From the NCBI GenBank assembly GCA_977017575.1, contig CDRNVI010000038.1:1-64000 (forward strand): a stretch of 64,000 bases of DNA, written 5' to 3'. Source of the DNA: Paramoeba atlantica (Eukaryota > Discosea). The translations under genes and the position numbers were made by a program. Below, in pieces: positions 40,458 to 50,806 of this stretch. Position 1 is the first letter of the stretch. Each line of letters starts with the position of its first letter. Under the pieces are notes generated by a model that was given only the letters and a program-made list of their open reading frames with translations, was not told the DNA's origin and ran no database searches.

Positions 40458-41415
40458 TTGCGGTGGTTGTAAAACTACCGCTCTACACTCGATTATTGAT
40501 AAAAAAGTGAACAAAAACAGTGAAAATATAAAGAGGAACACAGTAATATAATAGAAGAAAAAAATATAAAAGGGGGCTCCGGTGGTCCAAAACTGAAAAT
40601 TTTTTTTGAAAAAAATGGGGGGTCCATGGGGGGGGTCCATGGGGGGGGTCCAGGGGGGGGGTCCAGGGGGGGGGGTCCAGGGGGGGGGGGGCATGGTCGA
40701 GCAAATTTTTTCGAAAAAATTAGTTTTCGAAAAAAAACCGCAGAAAGGGTAGCCGGGGTCTTGGCGCGCATTTTCCACCCCCCTACCCGGGGTTGACCCC
40801 CCCGCGTATCCGCAGGACGGGTCCGCCAAGTTCGGAATTTTTCGGAAAAAATTTTTTGAAAAAAATTTCAACTTGGCGAAAAAAATGACAAAAAAAATAT
40901 TTTTCCAAAATCGTTTCCCCTATTGTATTTTGATAGTTTGGGACCTACACTAGCTTTCTCCGTAGTTGTTTTCGCAAGGTATCACTTCTTCGAACTGTGG
41001 TGCGCCCCCCAAAATGACCCATTTTTGACTAAAAAAGGTGAAAAAGTATTTTTCGGACCTAAAGGGGCATTTTTGTGTCGAAAGAATGGTAATGGTTGGA
41101 GTCGCATTCTCTACCCAATACGTTCGGTAGGCTTTCATTCATGCCTGCGAGTGATTTCCCACGCGCAAATGTCGGATTTAGTGCTCTGAGAGCAAAAATA
41201 TGCGAAAATGACCCCATTTGTACCCGAAATTCGGCTATTTTTGGCTATAATCTTTCCGTTTTCCAGGTTAAATTTTCTTTTTTAGGCTCTTCGTTAAACG
41301 CGGTGGTGGTTTTCAACTCGGAGAGCGTAGCATGAGTGACTTCTAAGTTGAAAACAACCACCGCGTTTAACGAAGAGCCTAAAAAAGAAAATTTAACCTG
41401 GAAAACGGAAAGATT
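40458..41415 (-). repeat. H-family repeat, copy B, complete
   Basis: The best preserved H copy, in reverse orientation and inserted in the 3' region of YR-2. The hairpin end (41249–41415) has arms of about 60 bp that begin AATCTTTCCGTTTTCCAGG, longer than in the other copies, so copy A is truncated there. The G-rich minisatellite lies at 40617–40692. The opposite end is TTGCGGTGGTTGTAAAAC (40458). Confidence 0.8.
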
Positions 41416-41452
41416 AACACAATAATAGATGACCGGTCTATTATCGTGCCCT

Positions 41453-42001
41453 TTACATCACACACTTTTCAATCTGTTTAATGTCAACTTCTTTACCCCG
41501 ACTTATATGATCGGCCGAATTGTTCAACGTAGACACATATCTCGCCTCGACACAAATCCCACGTTTCTCAGTGTCTCGTATTATTTCTTTCAATTCCTTT
41601 GACACTCCTTCTGACTTCGATGATCTCCTGTTCAACGCTGCCTTACAGGAGGTGTTATCCACGAAGATATCCAAGCACGTTCCTTTGGGGGAGTGCATAG
41701 CAAACTTTTTAATAGCTAAGCGGACCGCCATCGCTTCGGCCCGATTCACTTCATACTTAAAATTTTTCGGCCATGCCTCACCAGTAATTAATACCTCCCC
41801 AGAATCAAGGTAAATGATGGCCCCCCATCCCTTCGCAGAAGCATCCGTGTATAACTTGTGGTGGTGAGGAACGGTGTCAGGATGAGGAGGCGGGGGTCGG
41901 GGAAGATTGCATATCAATTCATTTCGCCATTCGGTAAGTGTAGAACGAGTAACTACCGGAAGATCAACTGGCTTGTCGATCAAATACGGACAGCGATTTA
42001 A
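41453..42001 (-). CDS. YR-2 RNase H part
   Basis: The RNase H domain of the fossil element: YTDASAKGWGA, NRAEAMAVRLAI, FVDNTSCKAAL and a C-terminal NSADHIS block, parallel to YR-1. It is separated from the polymerase part by the LINE fragment at 42013–43116. Confidence 0.8.
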   Translation of the reverse strand, partial: LNRCPYLIDKPVDLPVVTRSTLTEWRNELICNLPRPPPPHPDTVPHHHKLYTDASAKGWGAIIYLDSGEVLITGEAWPKNFKYEVNRAEAMAVRLAIKKFAMHSPKGTCLDIFVDNTSCKAALNRRSSKSEGVSKELKEIIRDTEKRGICVEARYVSTLNNSADHISRGKEVDIKQIEKCVM

Positions 42002-42012
42002 TAAGTTGATCC

Positions 42013-43116
42013 AATCCAATCCAATCCAATCCAAAATACCGACAAAGTCGGCTAAAATACTTAGCACTTTCACATCAAACACTTCCATCTCTATCACCTC
42101 CAAATTCAGAGTTTTTGTGCCTCCAATACTAGAGCACACAAACCGCATAAAGTAATGGAATATAAAAACTTCCTCAAGGCATATTCTAGCACACGTACGG
42201 AGATACACAGCAAGCACTCACACTTACTTTGGTGTCCCCCTTCCACCGCCAGTTCTCGTAACTTTCTGGCGAATAACAACTCTTTCCTCTGCCTCACGTT
42301 TAGGCGCGGATGAGGCTTTCACTGCACGCTGACTTTTCGCGTTTCGTTTTGCAAACTGCTGAGCAGTGGTTTGCGAATTTGAAGACTTTCTTCTCTTTAT
42401 TTCAGGTTCGCTTACTTTCTTTCTAGATGCAGACAATGCGAGCGAGTCTGCTGCCTCGTTCCAAGGATTTCCCGAGTGAGATTTAACTTTACACATGTAT
42501 ATTTGTACCCCTTGACCCTTCAACGCGCGTAATTTATGGTCGATTTGATCCATCAAGTCTCCATTTGCAATTCCGATGTAGCCTACAACGCGAAAACGTG
42601 ATCTTAAACTGTGAAAATATTGCCAAACGTAACAAGAATCAGTATGAAAAACGCAAGAGAGTGATCCTTCTGGAATTTTCGAAATAGCCTCACGAAATGC
42701 TAATAATTCGGCCCTCTCACTTGTTCCCACCTCCAACGGAATAGAGTAGTAATCAGGGTCACCCTTAATTTTCAAGAAAACAACACCAGCACCGCTACGC
42801 ACCGTTTGTGTTCCGCGCAAAACTCTCACTGAACCATCCGTGTAGAAATGGATAGATTTAAGTTTGGGGAATGGCACGCTAGATTCTTCAATAAATTGTA
42901 GCTCTTTATAACTCTTGTTCTTGATAGCTGTGGCTTTCAATGCTTTCCATTTTTTTGTAGTAGCACGCTCGTAGTCAACCACTGGATCAAGTGAAAGTTT
43001 TAGCTTTTCGGTGAGACGAAACCAATGTTCTCGATCTGTAGCATAAACCAAAGCCTCTTCTAAAGTTATACCCAAGTCTGAAATACATGCTTCGCTTGGA
43101 GAAGGACGTCTCCTTC
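42013..43116 (-). mobile_element. 5'-truncated RNase H-bearing LINE fragment
   Basis: An insertion of about 1.1 kb bounded by an 11-bp target duplication TAAGTTGATCC (42002–42012 and 43117–43127). Reading on the minus strand it ends in a microsatellite tail (GGATT)n, four units (on + strand AATCC repeats, 42013–42031). Tail plus TSD plus 5' truncation identify a non-LTR retrotransposon insertion. It belongs to neither LINE-A nor LINE-B, which carry endonuclease C-termini and different tails. Confidence 0.82.
42224..43075 (-). pseudogene. LINE C-terminal RNase H domain
   Basis: A minus-strand open frame of about 283 codons without an ATG of its own; it is the 3' end of a larger LINE protein. 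RNase H residues are visible: D in FYTDGSVRVL, E in SERAELLAFREA, D in VFHTDSCYVW, and KVKSHSGNPWNEAAD. The last 60 residues are basic (…RVVIRQKVTRTGGGRG). RNase H at the C-terminus is typical of the I/ingi/Tad groups of LINEs. It is truncated at its N-terminus by incomplete reverse transcription. Confidence 0.8.
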
Positions 43117-44240
43117 TAAGTTGATCCTACGCTGCGCGACTTTCATCGCGAAATAAAAGCGTGGCATATTGAGCCGCAAGACTGCAGATCCATACAGAAG
43201 ACGCCCCACCGCCGCCTCAAGATCATCAAAAGACAATTTATGAAATTTGTCTTTTTGCAGTTTACTGACCACTCTCGGTCCCAGGCAGACCGTATGAGTG
43301 TCGTGGTCGAAAGCCACCCCATTGAAAACATACTTCAAAGCAGGGGGCTGTCCGGCGTCTTTAAAGAGGCCGTTTGCTTTGGAACACCGCTCGTCAATAA
43401 AGCGAGCGTATTCAACGGCATCGTTCGCTGTCCCCGAAAAACGAACTCCGTCGACGTAAACGTCAGTGGCACCTCTGTGAAACGAGAAACGCTCCTGACA
43501 CACCGACCTCTCGCCGGCAATTGCGGCGGTAACAGTGTGCATGATTTCTGGTGCGCAGCGATGACCCATGGGAAGAACGTTCATCTCGAAAACTTCGCTC
43601 AATGTCGATCGAAATCTAAACTTGGGCCGTGCCTTCAAGGGAATACTAATTTGGTAAAAACCACAAGTGAAGTCGCGCTTCACTGCCATAGCATCATGTG
43701 CTTTGTGTAGATATTTGGATGGGTGATACAGCGCAACTTCCGGTTCATAATTTAAAAGCCTGTTGTTGTCATCTCGTGTCCAGGATATAAACCTGCGGCG
43801 TTGATTACCTTCATCGTCGGTTTCAACCACTGTAAAGGGGATCATATATTGCATGGATGGTCTTTTGAGTAGGTCCTTCCCCGAAACCTTGCTTATAACG
43901 CCGGCGCCCTCAAGTAGACGTATTTCTTCCTCGGGCAAAGAACCACGTACCGAAGGCTCGGGGTACGGGCCTGTAGGAACCCATAAAAGTTCATTTAGTA
44001 CCTTGCGAAAACGTGTGGCTGCCGCAGGATTTAACCATTCCTTCACTTTGTCCAATTTAATCACCGGGATTGACTTTTTCACATGGAGGGGTAGACTCAT
44101 ATCCTTCGGTCTAGCGAGCCGCGAGCTACGGCGGGCACATATAACGGAGTGCCTACGGAGATAGGGGACTTCGTGAAAACACTTTGTAACATGAGAGGTT
44201 GTTAAAGTACCGGAAGGAGTGCAGACACTCGTTGTGTCCC
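43117..44240 (-). CDS. YR-2 reverse transcriptase part
   Basis: The polymerase of the fossil element: RRRFISWTRDDNNR, VKRDFTCGFYQISI, LPMGHRCAPEIMHT and a catalytic box of the same variant form as in YR-1. The reading frame extends farther upstream, overlapping the recombinase in another frame, but the recognisable polymerase begins near 44240, close to the recombinase end. Confidence 0.82.
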
Positions 44241-45323
44241 GAGGGCCCGTGCCGTTGTAACGCTGTTTGCATTGTATCTGAGCAGTGATTCTATGTTCTG
44301 GTGTTTTGTTAGGTTTTGAACCTCCTGCATGCGCAAATTTCCGAGAGAGATTTCGTGAAACAGATGAGTGATTGCCCCCCTTTTGATAGAGTGCGTCCCG
44401 TACCCCTGACCGAGTATTGATCGTATTTGATGGTCCATCTCGCGGACTGTCGTGTAACAGAGTCGTTGCCCGGGGTTCATGGTTTGGATATGCTGCGCGA
44501 GTTCTGGCGTTCCTGGCCCAGTTACAATGGCGTAAAGGTGTGGTCGAAAAGGGTTTAGGCGTGTGGTCTTTGTGCCCCTCCCCCAATAAATTATCACTTC
44601 GCAGCTTGTTACACTCACGAACTGTTCTCTTCTTAAATCCGCGGTCTCGGTCCAACGCGCCGCTGCCTTCCAGCATAGGAGGCAACACATGCTCTCCTTC
44701 GGATTCAAGTGTCGGCGTAGCTTTTGTAGAAGAATGGGGTTGACGGGCTGCATTTGGCGCGTGGGCTCTAGCCCCCCCTGTGCTTGCAGGGCCTTTATAT
44801 ATAGTTTTAAGGGAGTCGACTCTTCCCCCATTAACTGAAATAAAGTTCGCAAGCCTCCTGCGTAACCCATTCTCGTCGAGCTGGCTAGAGGCAGCGAATG
44901 TAGGAAGAGAACCGCGTTTGTGGAATTTGAAGGAACACCCTTTGCCGCGCAGTACTGCTGCATACGTAGCCAAATTCGCTCCCTGTTGGCCCATGTGGTC
45001 GTGGCCCACATCGGTTCGAGAGCGTCGCTCAGTTGTAGTGTGCGTGGGTCGTTCGGAGGAAGGCGAAGGATGGCTTGGAGAATGGCGTTGCGGTCTGCGG
45101 CGGGTTTTTCTCCTGCGGACTGGTTTAGTGCGCGTATGGGAAGGGACCGACTTCGCGGAGGACGAGTGGAAACAACATGAGGAAGGGGAGGATTGGAAGA
45201 AAGAGGGGGTCGAGGACGCCTCACCGGAGAGTCTCGTCGGGGTAAGCGCGTTTGTAAGGTTGGAGCGGTAGGAGCCCTTTGCCGCCTGAGGCAAGGGGCA
45301 CGAGTAATAGGGGTGGGGGGCAT
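44202..45323 (-). CDS. YR-2 tyrosine recombinase
   Basis: Recombinase of the fossil element, about 373 codons from ATG. It shows ARWTETADL, YGTHSIKRGAITHLF, LTKHQN and SLLRYNANS, the Arg/His-x-x-Arg/His/Tyr set of tyrosine recombinases. It starts a few bases after the gag stop, as in YR-1. The N-terminal 80 residues are Pro/Arg-rich. Confidence 0.88.
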   Translation of the reverse strand: MPPTPITRAPCLRRQRAPTAPTLQTRLPRRDSPVRRPRPPLSSNPPLPHVVSTRPPRSRSLPIRALNQSAGEKPAADRNAILQAILRLPPNDPRTLQLSDALEPMWATTTWANRERIWLRMQQYCAAKGVPSNSTNAVLFLHSLPLASSTRMGYAGGLRTLFQLMGEESTPLKLYIKALQAQGGLEPTRQMQPVNPILLQKLRRHLNPKESMCCLLCWKAAARWTETADLRREQFVSVTSCEVIIYWGRGTKTTRLNPFRPHLYAIVTGPGTPELAQHIQTMNPGQRLCYTTVREMDHQIRSILGQGYGTHSIKRGAITHLFHEISLGNLRMQEVQNLTKHQNIESLLRYNANSVTTARALGTQRVSALLPVL

Positions 45324-45326
45324 TCC

Positions 45327-46640
45327 CTAGTGGGAACCCCGTGTTGCGCCGGCGTAACGGACGGCGCCGCCCGCCACCCCTCCGCGAAAATCCTGATTCG
45401 TCGGATGGGAGGGACGAAACTGGTGCTGGGCCTGAGCCATCTGCGGGCAGTCCGCACGAATTTGGCCCGGCTGGTGACACGAGAAGCAGAAAGGCCGACG
45501 ACGGGAGGATCGAACTTGGGGACGACCTCGGAGTCGTTCGTCGAGAACGAGTTGCCCATAACGATCCTTCGGATCATCATCACGATGCAGTCGCTGTTGC
45601 ACGCGTTCGACAGCAACACCCGCAGCGGCCCAGTAGAGATTGCGGAGTTCCTCGATTATGAGTTCTGCCACAGCAAGGTTATGTTTCTCCATCCAACCCT
45701 CCGTCAGGCGAGCAGCGTAGATCCATTCGATAAGGATGTTGAATAAACGGTCCCGCTGCGGTGGCGGGTTGAATCGAACCCCTAGCTGCGGCGCCTCCCG
45801 CAGCTCACGGATGAGGTCTCGGGGCTTGAACAAATCCTCCGTGTCGATCCACGGTTGCCACGTAACCGGGTCGTAGGGGGAGAAGCTTTTGGGGTCTGTA
45901 ATACGTACTCGTTCAAAGGACGGGATTAAAGATTCCACCGGCTGCCCTCCAGGCATCTTTGCCCGAACACGGACGACCGTCAAATCGTGATACGTAATGT
46001 CGGGATGGGGAAAGCGGTATGCCGTATTGACATCACCATCCCACTCAGCGACCAATTCTAAGGACACTGGGTCATTTTGGTGCTTCATGTAAACGTCGCC
46101 TATGACTGTCTGTCGAATGTCATCACCTGGTCGAGACCACACTGCCTCGACAGTGACCTGGTATTCTTTGCGAAGAAGATTAATTATCTTGGTTACAAAT
46201 TCTTCCTTAGCAGTCTGAGTCAATATTCCACGCGCATTTTGGTTGGATCGAATAGCACGGTCTACATGGTCGAGATTAAGGTCTTCATAACGCTGAGGGG
46301 AGCGGGAAGGCTCAACTTGGTCAGGGTTGAGCGTGCTCTGCCGCCGTGGGGGAACATCTCCCGAGTTCTGGGGGGCCGTTAGGGGGTCAGGGTAAGGGCT
46401 GGGGTAAGGAGAAGGGTGTACTGTGCGTCGGTTTCGGCCAGAATAGCGCAGCGAAGGAACCGCGAAAGAGTCTACTGGCGAAGCTGGATCAGGACGAGGT
46501 GGTCGCCCAGCTGGACAAGACAAGGAACGGCGTTTGTCGGGGTCCAAAGGGGAGAGAGGACGTGTTCGCTTAGGGCTGCGGTCTCGCTCATGTCCTGGGT
46601 TCGCCGGCACGCGAAGTCGCTGGGAACGCATAAACAAAGC
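45327..46640 (-). CDS. YR-2 gag-like protein
   Basis: The gag part of the fossil element. The central homology with YR-1 is clear (LIRELREAPQLGVRFNPP, YWAAAGVAVERVQQRLH), and the C-terminus carries a zinc knuckle (CFSCHQPGQIRADC). The N-terminal region is Pro/Arg/Ser-rich and longer than in YR-1. The open frame is continuous with the interrupted LINE-A protein, but this is a chance in-frame junction at the insertion point near 46641. Confidence 0.82.
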   Translation of the reverse strand, partial: ALFMRSQRLRVPANPGHERDRSPKRTRPLSPLDPDKRRSLSCPAGRPPRPDPASPVDSFAVPSLRYSGRNRRTVHPSPYPSPYPDPLTAPQNSGDVPPRRQSTLNPDQVEPSRSPQRYEDLNLDHVDRAIRSNQNARGILTQTAKEEFVTKIINLLRKEYQVTVEAVWSRPGDDIRQTVIGDVYMKHQNDPVSLELVAEWDGDVNTAYRFPHPDITYHDLTVVRVRAKMPGGQPVESLIPSFERVRITDPKSFSPYDPVTWQPWIDTEDLFKPRDLIRELREAPQLGVRFNPPPQRDRLFNILIEWIYAARLTEGWMEKHNLAVAELIIEELRNLYWAAAGVAVERVQQRLHRDDDPKDRYGQLVLDERLRGRPQVRSSRRRPFCFSCHQPGQIRADCPQMAQAQHQFRPSHPTNQDFRGGVAGGAVRYAGATRGSH

Positions 46641-46641
46641 T

Positions 46642-49049
46642 GCTGAACAAATGTTCAGCAAAGTCTTACAACCTGGACATAGGATCGTTGCTGGGATTCT
46701 TGGGTGAGGAATTCCAAGTCGTACCATAACTGGTATTTCAAAGGCATGTGAGGGAACGAAGCGGACCTCCGATTTAAGCCAATCATAATTCCCCTTTCGG
46801 GTTGTTACCCTTAAAATATTAGAATACTCCGGATCTTGTTTTAACCTCGCAACCACTTTTTCGTGAAGTACCGCTGCCGTCGTAACTTCATCCATAGGTG
46901 GCAAAGCTGAATTCTCTTCTTCTCCAGTGTAAGGGACGTTTTGGTTTGGCAACCGAGCCCGAGCAGTAGAAGAGTTTATTCGCTCAAGAGCTTGGTAGCG
47001 TGATGCTAAATATGCCGCTTCACGAACCTTTGAACAAGACGTCACACCTAGACCTCCTTTTTTCAGGGGCAGCCGGGCCATCTCCACCTGCTTTTCCGTC
47101 AGTGGACCGAGCCACTTCTTCAATACGCTCTCGACATTGTCATTGAATTTGGTGGAGGCCTCCTTTGTCACAGATGGCGGATGGACGCGCATGGCGTATT
47201 GTTGCTTAACATTGATACACTGCGAAAGAAGTATCAATGCAACATTGCTTAATCCCATTGCTTTTAATCTCTGGAAGCTTGTATCTTGTTTATCCACTGC
47301 TTCCATTAATCTTTTCTTGATCTGATTCTCTTTGCCGATGTGTGCCCCCAATACTTTGACCGCTTCTTCCTCATTGCGCACACCCTGTACCTTCAGGCTT
47401 GGTGGGATTGGCTGAGCCGACCCCTCCCCAAACCATATACACTTCTTTGTTGCTAGCGTGAGCGAGTATTGAACCATCAACTCTTGGAGTCTCTGAAACG
47501 CTTTTTCGATTTGAGCACTTTTTAGGGAGGACATGGTAACGTCATCGATGAAAGCGTGAAACTCCACTTCGGGAAATTCCATCGACAGTGTTTCCAGCAT
47601 GGGTTGAAAAAAGGCGCAATAATACATGGAAGCCAATGGTGAACCCTGCCGCAGACCTGATGTGCTTAGGACTGTTCCGACCAATTTTCCTTCTGAACCA
47701 TAATACAGCAATTCAGAGGCCCCCGAGTATTCGACCTCGAAGAATCGCTGGAAAGGGCGGAGTGCTCTGAAGGCTAAAACGTGCTTTGCTATATCCATTC
47801 TGCTCGGCGAGTTAAAGGCATTTTTAACGTCTACGGATAGAATGGAATATCCATTGCTGTGGCGATTCCGAAGTTGGTGCACTATTTTCTCACATCCCGC
47901 TTTTGAGAAAACGCCCTGTTGCATGGGTGCAAATAACGGAGCCAGCGTATGCTCATACCTTTGCATTAGGACTATGCCGGCCAATTTATTGAGCACCTCA
48001 CCCATTGCGACTGGGCGAACCCCTCCACAACTTTTGGGAATGGCAACCAGCCTAGCGCGGTTGATGCGACGAATCACGTCCTTGCCCAGGAAACCGTTGA
48101 TGAGATCACATGTCATGTGACACAAATTGATGCAGCAAAGTTCATCATCAAGCAGCAGCCGTACAATGCTATCCGTCATCCCTGTTGGACCCGGATTGGC
48201 CCCTTTCGCCAGGCGCTTTCCAGCAGCACGGAGTTCTTCCATTTCAATCCCAGACATTATTGGCGCGTCTGCTGGGATTCTGAAGTCGCATTCTTTTTGA
48301 GGATGCAATTCTGACAACTTGTCCAAGGTTTCCTCATCCGGAAGATTACTTGGCGTGAAGGCTTGATCTAATACTCTGGCTGCTTTTGACGCGCACCCTT
48401 CAGTAACCAACCGCGTTGCTCTTTTGATAGCTCTCCGGTCATTCAAGGCGGCCTGATCTTCCTTGTCATCGTTATTTTTAGGATATGGTCTTTGTCTCCT
48501 ACTCCTCCCACTGGCGCGGCGTACTCCTGCAAGCGACAGCTTCATCACCGACAGCAGTCGATGCCAAATAATATTCCTCTGCTGGTGATCGGCACTGATG
48601 TAATCCTTTACAATTTCACGAAAAGTTGCGATGACGCATGGAATAAGGTCAGGACTGATATTCCGAACGGTGGGTATTGGTAAGAGATCAACTCCCTCCC
48701 CCTGTACGTTGTCTGGGGTCAGTGTGATCAGATGATTCTCGATAGTACTATCACGTAACACGGTAACATCAATCGGAGGTGGCGCTTGATGCCAGATAAT
48801 GCGGAAGATTCTCACGTTTTCTTGGGGCGGCAGAGATCCTGTGTATTCCTGTTCTTCTTTGTACCCTGAGATCCCCGTGTATTGCATTGAGAGTTTCCCC
48901 ATCCCTCCACGCTTGTTATGCGTTCGCACTACCTTACCGCACGCCATATTGATCTTTTCCTGATTTGCAAAAGCCCACACTATCGAACACAAAGTTCCTG
49001 CCTTTATTTGCTTGGATTGTCTCCAGATTTCGTCAGGTGGTATGGGGAA
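46642..49049 (-). pseudogene. LINE-A copy 3, reverse transcriptase part
   Basis: A minus-strand polymerase frame, homologous to the other LINE-A copies. Recognised in order: a conserved N-terminal block (CSIVWAFANQEKIN…SLPPQENVRIFRI), RT motifs (RLVAIPKSCGGVRPVAMGE, SVDVKNAFNSPSR, GLRQGSPLASMYY, catalytic FIDDV), thumb (KVLGAHIGKENQIKKRLM) and the start of the zinc finger (CPGCKTLLN), where YR-2 interrupts it. The protein continues at 39692–39078. The frame is the same as that of the upstream N-terminal region, separated by a single TAA (49050–49052). Confidence 0.87.
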
Positions 49050-50399
49050 TTATGTTTTGACGTCAATGTTCTGCATAATCTCAAAGACTTCTGAGCTTCC
49101 GTCCGGGTGTTCGTCTTTAATAAAGCTGATCGGATGGACAGCACCTTCCCGTTGTGGTTTATCTCCCTGAGGCGAGTCGCAATCCTGGAACTCACGCGCT
49201 GAGTGATCCTCCAAACCTTCAGATGCGGCTGCTATTTCCTCGTTCCTGACAGGTGGCTCAAGTGATTGACCGGATTCCTTGCTCGTGTCCGGAGGTTGTG
49301 CGTCACCTGCTGCATTGAAAACTGCATCTGACATGGCGTTTGATGCCGCTTTTAAGGCGCCAGCTGCGACGGCACAAGTTTTTTTAATACGAATGCGCCA
49401 TTTTCCCGTGTCGTTCGGTTCTCCAATCGGGGCCGCGGGAGAACATGACGCCGCTTTAGCTGGAGATGCTAGCAATTCGACTGGATACGACATCCGTAAG
49501 GGGAGTGGCGAGGGAAGCTTCAAGGGTTGAGACGCAATTGGAGGTCGCAATGTTTCAATGTTTGTTCGCTGTGAAGGGAGATGAGATGCTGGAGGCGGAG
49601 TTTTTGTTGATGCCTGCGGTGATGGTTCTGCCTTCCATGTCTCTAAGTTCAAGGCTCTCATGCGTGCTCTTCGTGATGAGGTGTGCATGCTCGGCCTTGA
49701 CAACGGCGGAGGCCCAACGAGCGACACGGAGGGAGGCGGAATCGGCGCGACGGGGGCCGTATCGGAGGTCAGAAGAGGCGGCGCCGCACACATCACGACG
49801 GGCAGCTCGGCAGAGCGCGGAGATGACAGCATATCGGGCGGCGCAGTGGTCACCACAGTGGGCGGAGAAGCGATGGGATGATCGACGATCACCGCGGGAG
49901 CGACAGGCACATCGGGCGGAAGAGGAAACGCAGCAGACGTTGCAGACGACGCGGCGGGAAGAGACGTCGCGGCGGGAGATGGCGGCGCAGCAGACGGCGC
50001 AGGGGAAAGAGATGGCGGCGCAGCAGACAGCGCAGGAGAAAGAGATGGCGGCGCAGCAGACGGCGCAGAGGGAGATGGCGGCGCAGCACACTGCGTATTC
50101 TGAGAATGCTTTTTCCGCCGGGTGGGGGGGAGGGGCAAAATAACCGGTGCTACACCAGCCTCTTTCGCTTTGGCGCGCGTGTCAAGGGCCAGTGGAAAAT
50201 TTGGAGTATCCCGATGACCAGCTTCTGACGCCCTTTGCGAATGCCAGTCGTCCGCCGGAACTGCACCACGAATCCAATCAAACGAATCCGAATCCAAGCG
50301 ACCGCGAAGCTCCCGAGACGCCAAGCGTTGAAGTTGTCTTTCATGAATGTGACTCAACTCCGCATGAGAATCGCGACGATCTGTTGCCTCCGAATCCAA
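49050..50399 (-). CDS. LINE-A copy 3, N-terminal region (Pro/Ala-rich)
   Basis: A 449-codon minus-strand frame ending at a TAA (49050–49052). The Pro/Ala-rich first half contains tandem repeats (about 49990–50090, units like SAAPPSLSPA). Then SRPSMHTSSRRARMR, a basic RIRIKK motif and EFQDCDSPQ, which are shared with the fragments at 37–39 kb and 50.3 kb. Likely an RNA-binding N-terminal domain. In the related plus-strand fragment at 50.3–50.8 kb the corresponding region reads through into the polymerase block, with Gln at the position of this stop, so the family probably encodes one long protein. The region upstream of about 50330 overlaps that fragment and may not be genuine. Confidence 0.65.
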   Translation of the reverse strand: MDSEATDRRDSHAELSHIHERQLQRLASRELRGRLDSDSFDWIRGAVPADDWHSQRASEAGHRDTPNFPLALDTRAKAKEAGVAPVILPLPPTRRKKHSQNTQCAAPPSPSAPSAAPPSLSPALSAAPPSLSPAPSAAPPSPAATSLPAASSATSAAFPLPPDVPVAPAVIVDHPIASPPTVVTTAPPDMLSSPRSAELPVVMCAAPPLLTSDTAPVAPIPPPSVSLVGPPPLSRPSMHTSSRRARMRALNLETWKAEPSPQASTKTPPPASHLPSQRTNIETLRPPIASQPLKLPSPLPLRMSYPVELLASPAKAASCSPAAPIGEPNDTGKWRIRIKKTCAVAAGALKAASNAMSDAVFNAAGDAQPPDTSKESGQSLEPPVRNEEIAAASEGLEDHSAREFQDCDSPQGDKPQREGAVHPISFIKDEHPDGSSEVFEIMQNIDVKT

Positions 50400-50806
50400 T
50401 TGACATCAACCAAGAGCTTTTCGCAGCGAATGAACAGGAGCACCCGTTTTGTTCCATAAACCCCACCGTACAGTTCCCTATGACGCATGAAGACATATCT
50501 GCATGCATCAAACATGCGAAAGCGGGTGACAAGTGTACAGTTGCTTGGACGTTCGATTGCCAAGGAACCATTAACGTCTCGAGAGGAGCAGTCACAACGG
50601 TCAATCGCAGAGGGGGAAAAACGAAAATCTCAGTGGACTACAAGGGGGTTCGGGGCCACCAAGCGAGCCTTGATTTCAAGGGATTTCTTCCCCCTCAATC
50701 GAATGTTCGTTATTTTTTTGAGTGCAACACTCCAGCACTGCCGCATTTGCCAACGCGTGAAGTACGAACCTCGTTTTTTTTTTTGCTCCAATCGTCCAAT
50801 TAAATT
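50330..50806 (+). pseudogene. LINE-A fragment, plus strand (junction of N-terminal and polymerase regions)
   Basis: A plus-strand open segment with VVFHECDSTPHENRDD followed in the same frame by CTVAWTFDCQGTINVSRGAV…GFLPPQSNVRYFF, homologous to the start of the LINE-A polymerase frame. It lies head to head with LINE-A copy 3. It is truncated at about 50800 by a T-run and short repeats. Confidence 0.7.

Larger units (their letters stand above)
39693..46641 (-). mobile_element. YR-2, VIPER-like element inside LINE-A copy 3
   Basis: A fossil tyrosine-recombinase retroelement on the minus strand. Parts from its 5' side: gag (46640–45327), tyrosine recombinase (45323–44202), reverse transcriptase (about 44240–43117) and RNase H (about 42001–41453). 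At its 3' side two direct repeats of about 232 bp (39693–39926 and 40149–40382) are separated by about 220 bp, recalling the B1-A2-B2 ends of such elements. It has no target duplication. It carries two later insertions: an H repeat (40458–41415) and a LINE fragment (42013–43116). Its coding parts are otherwise well preserved; apart from the insertions few breaks are seen. Confidence 0.82.

Noticed and set aside
45327-48992. One 1221-codon fusion protein of polymerase and gag
   Set aside because: The frame joins LINE-A to the inserted YR-2 gag by chance; the missing LINE-A part is found on the other side of YR-2.
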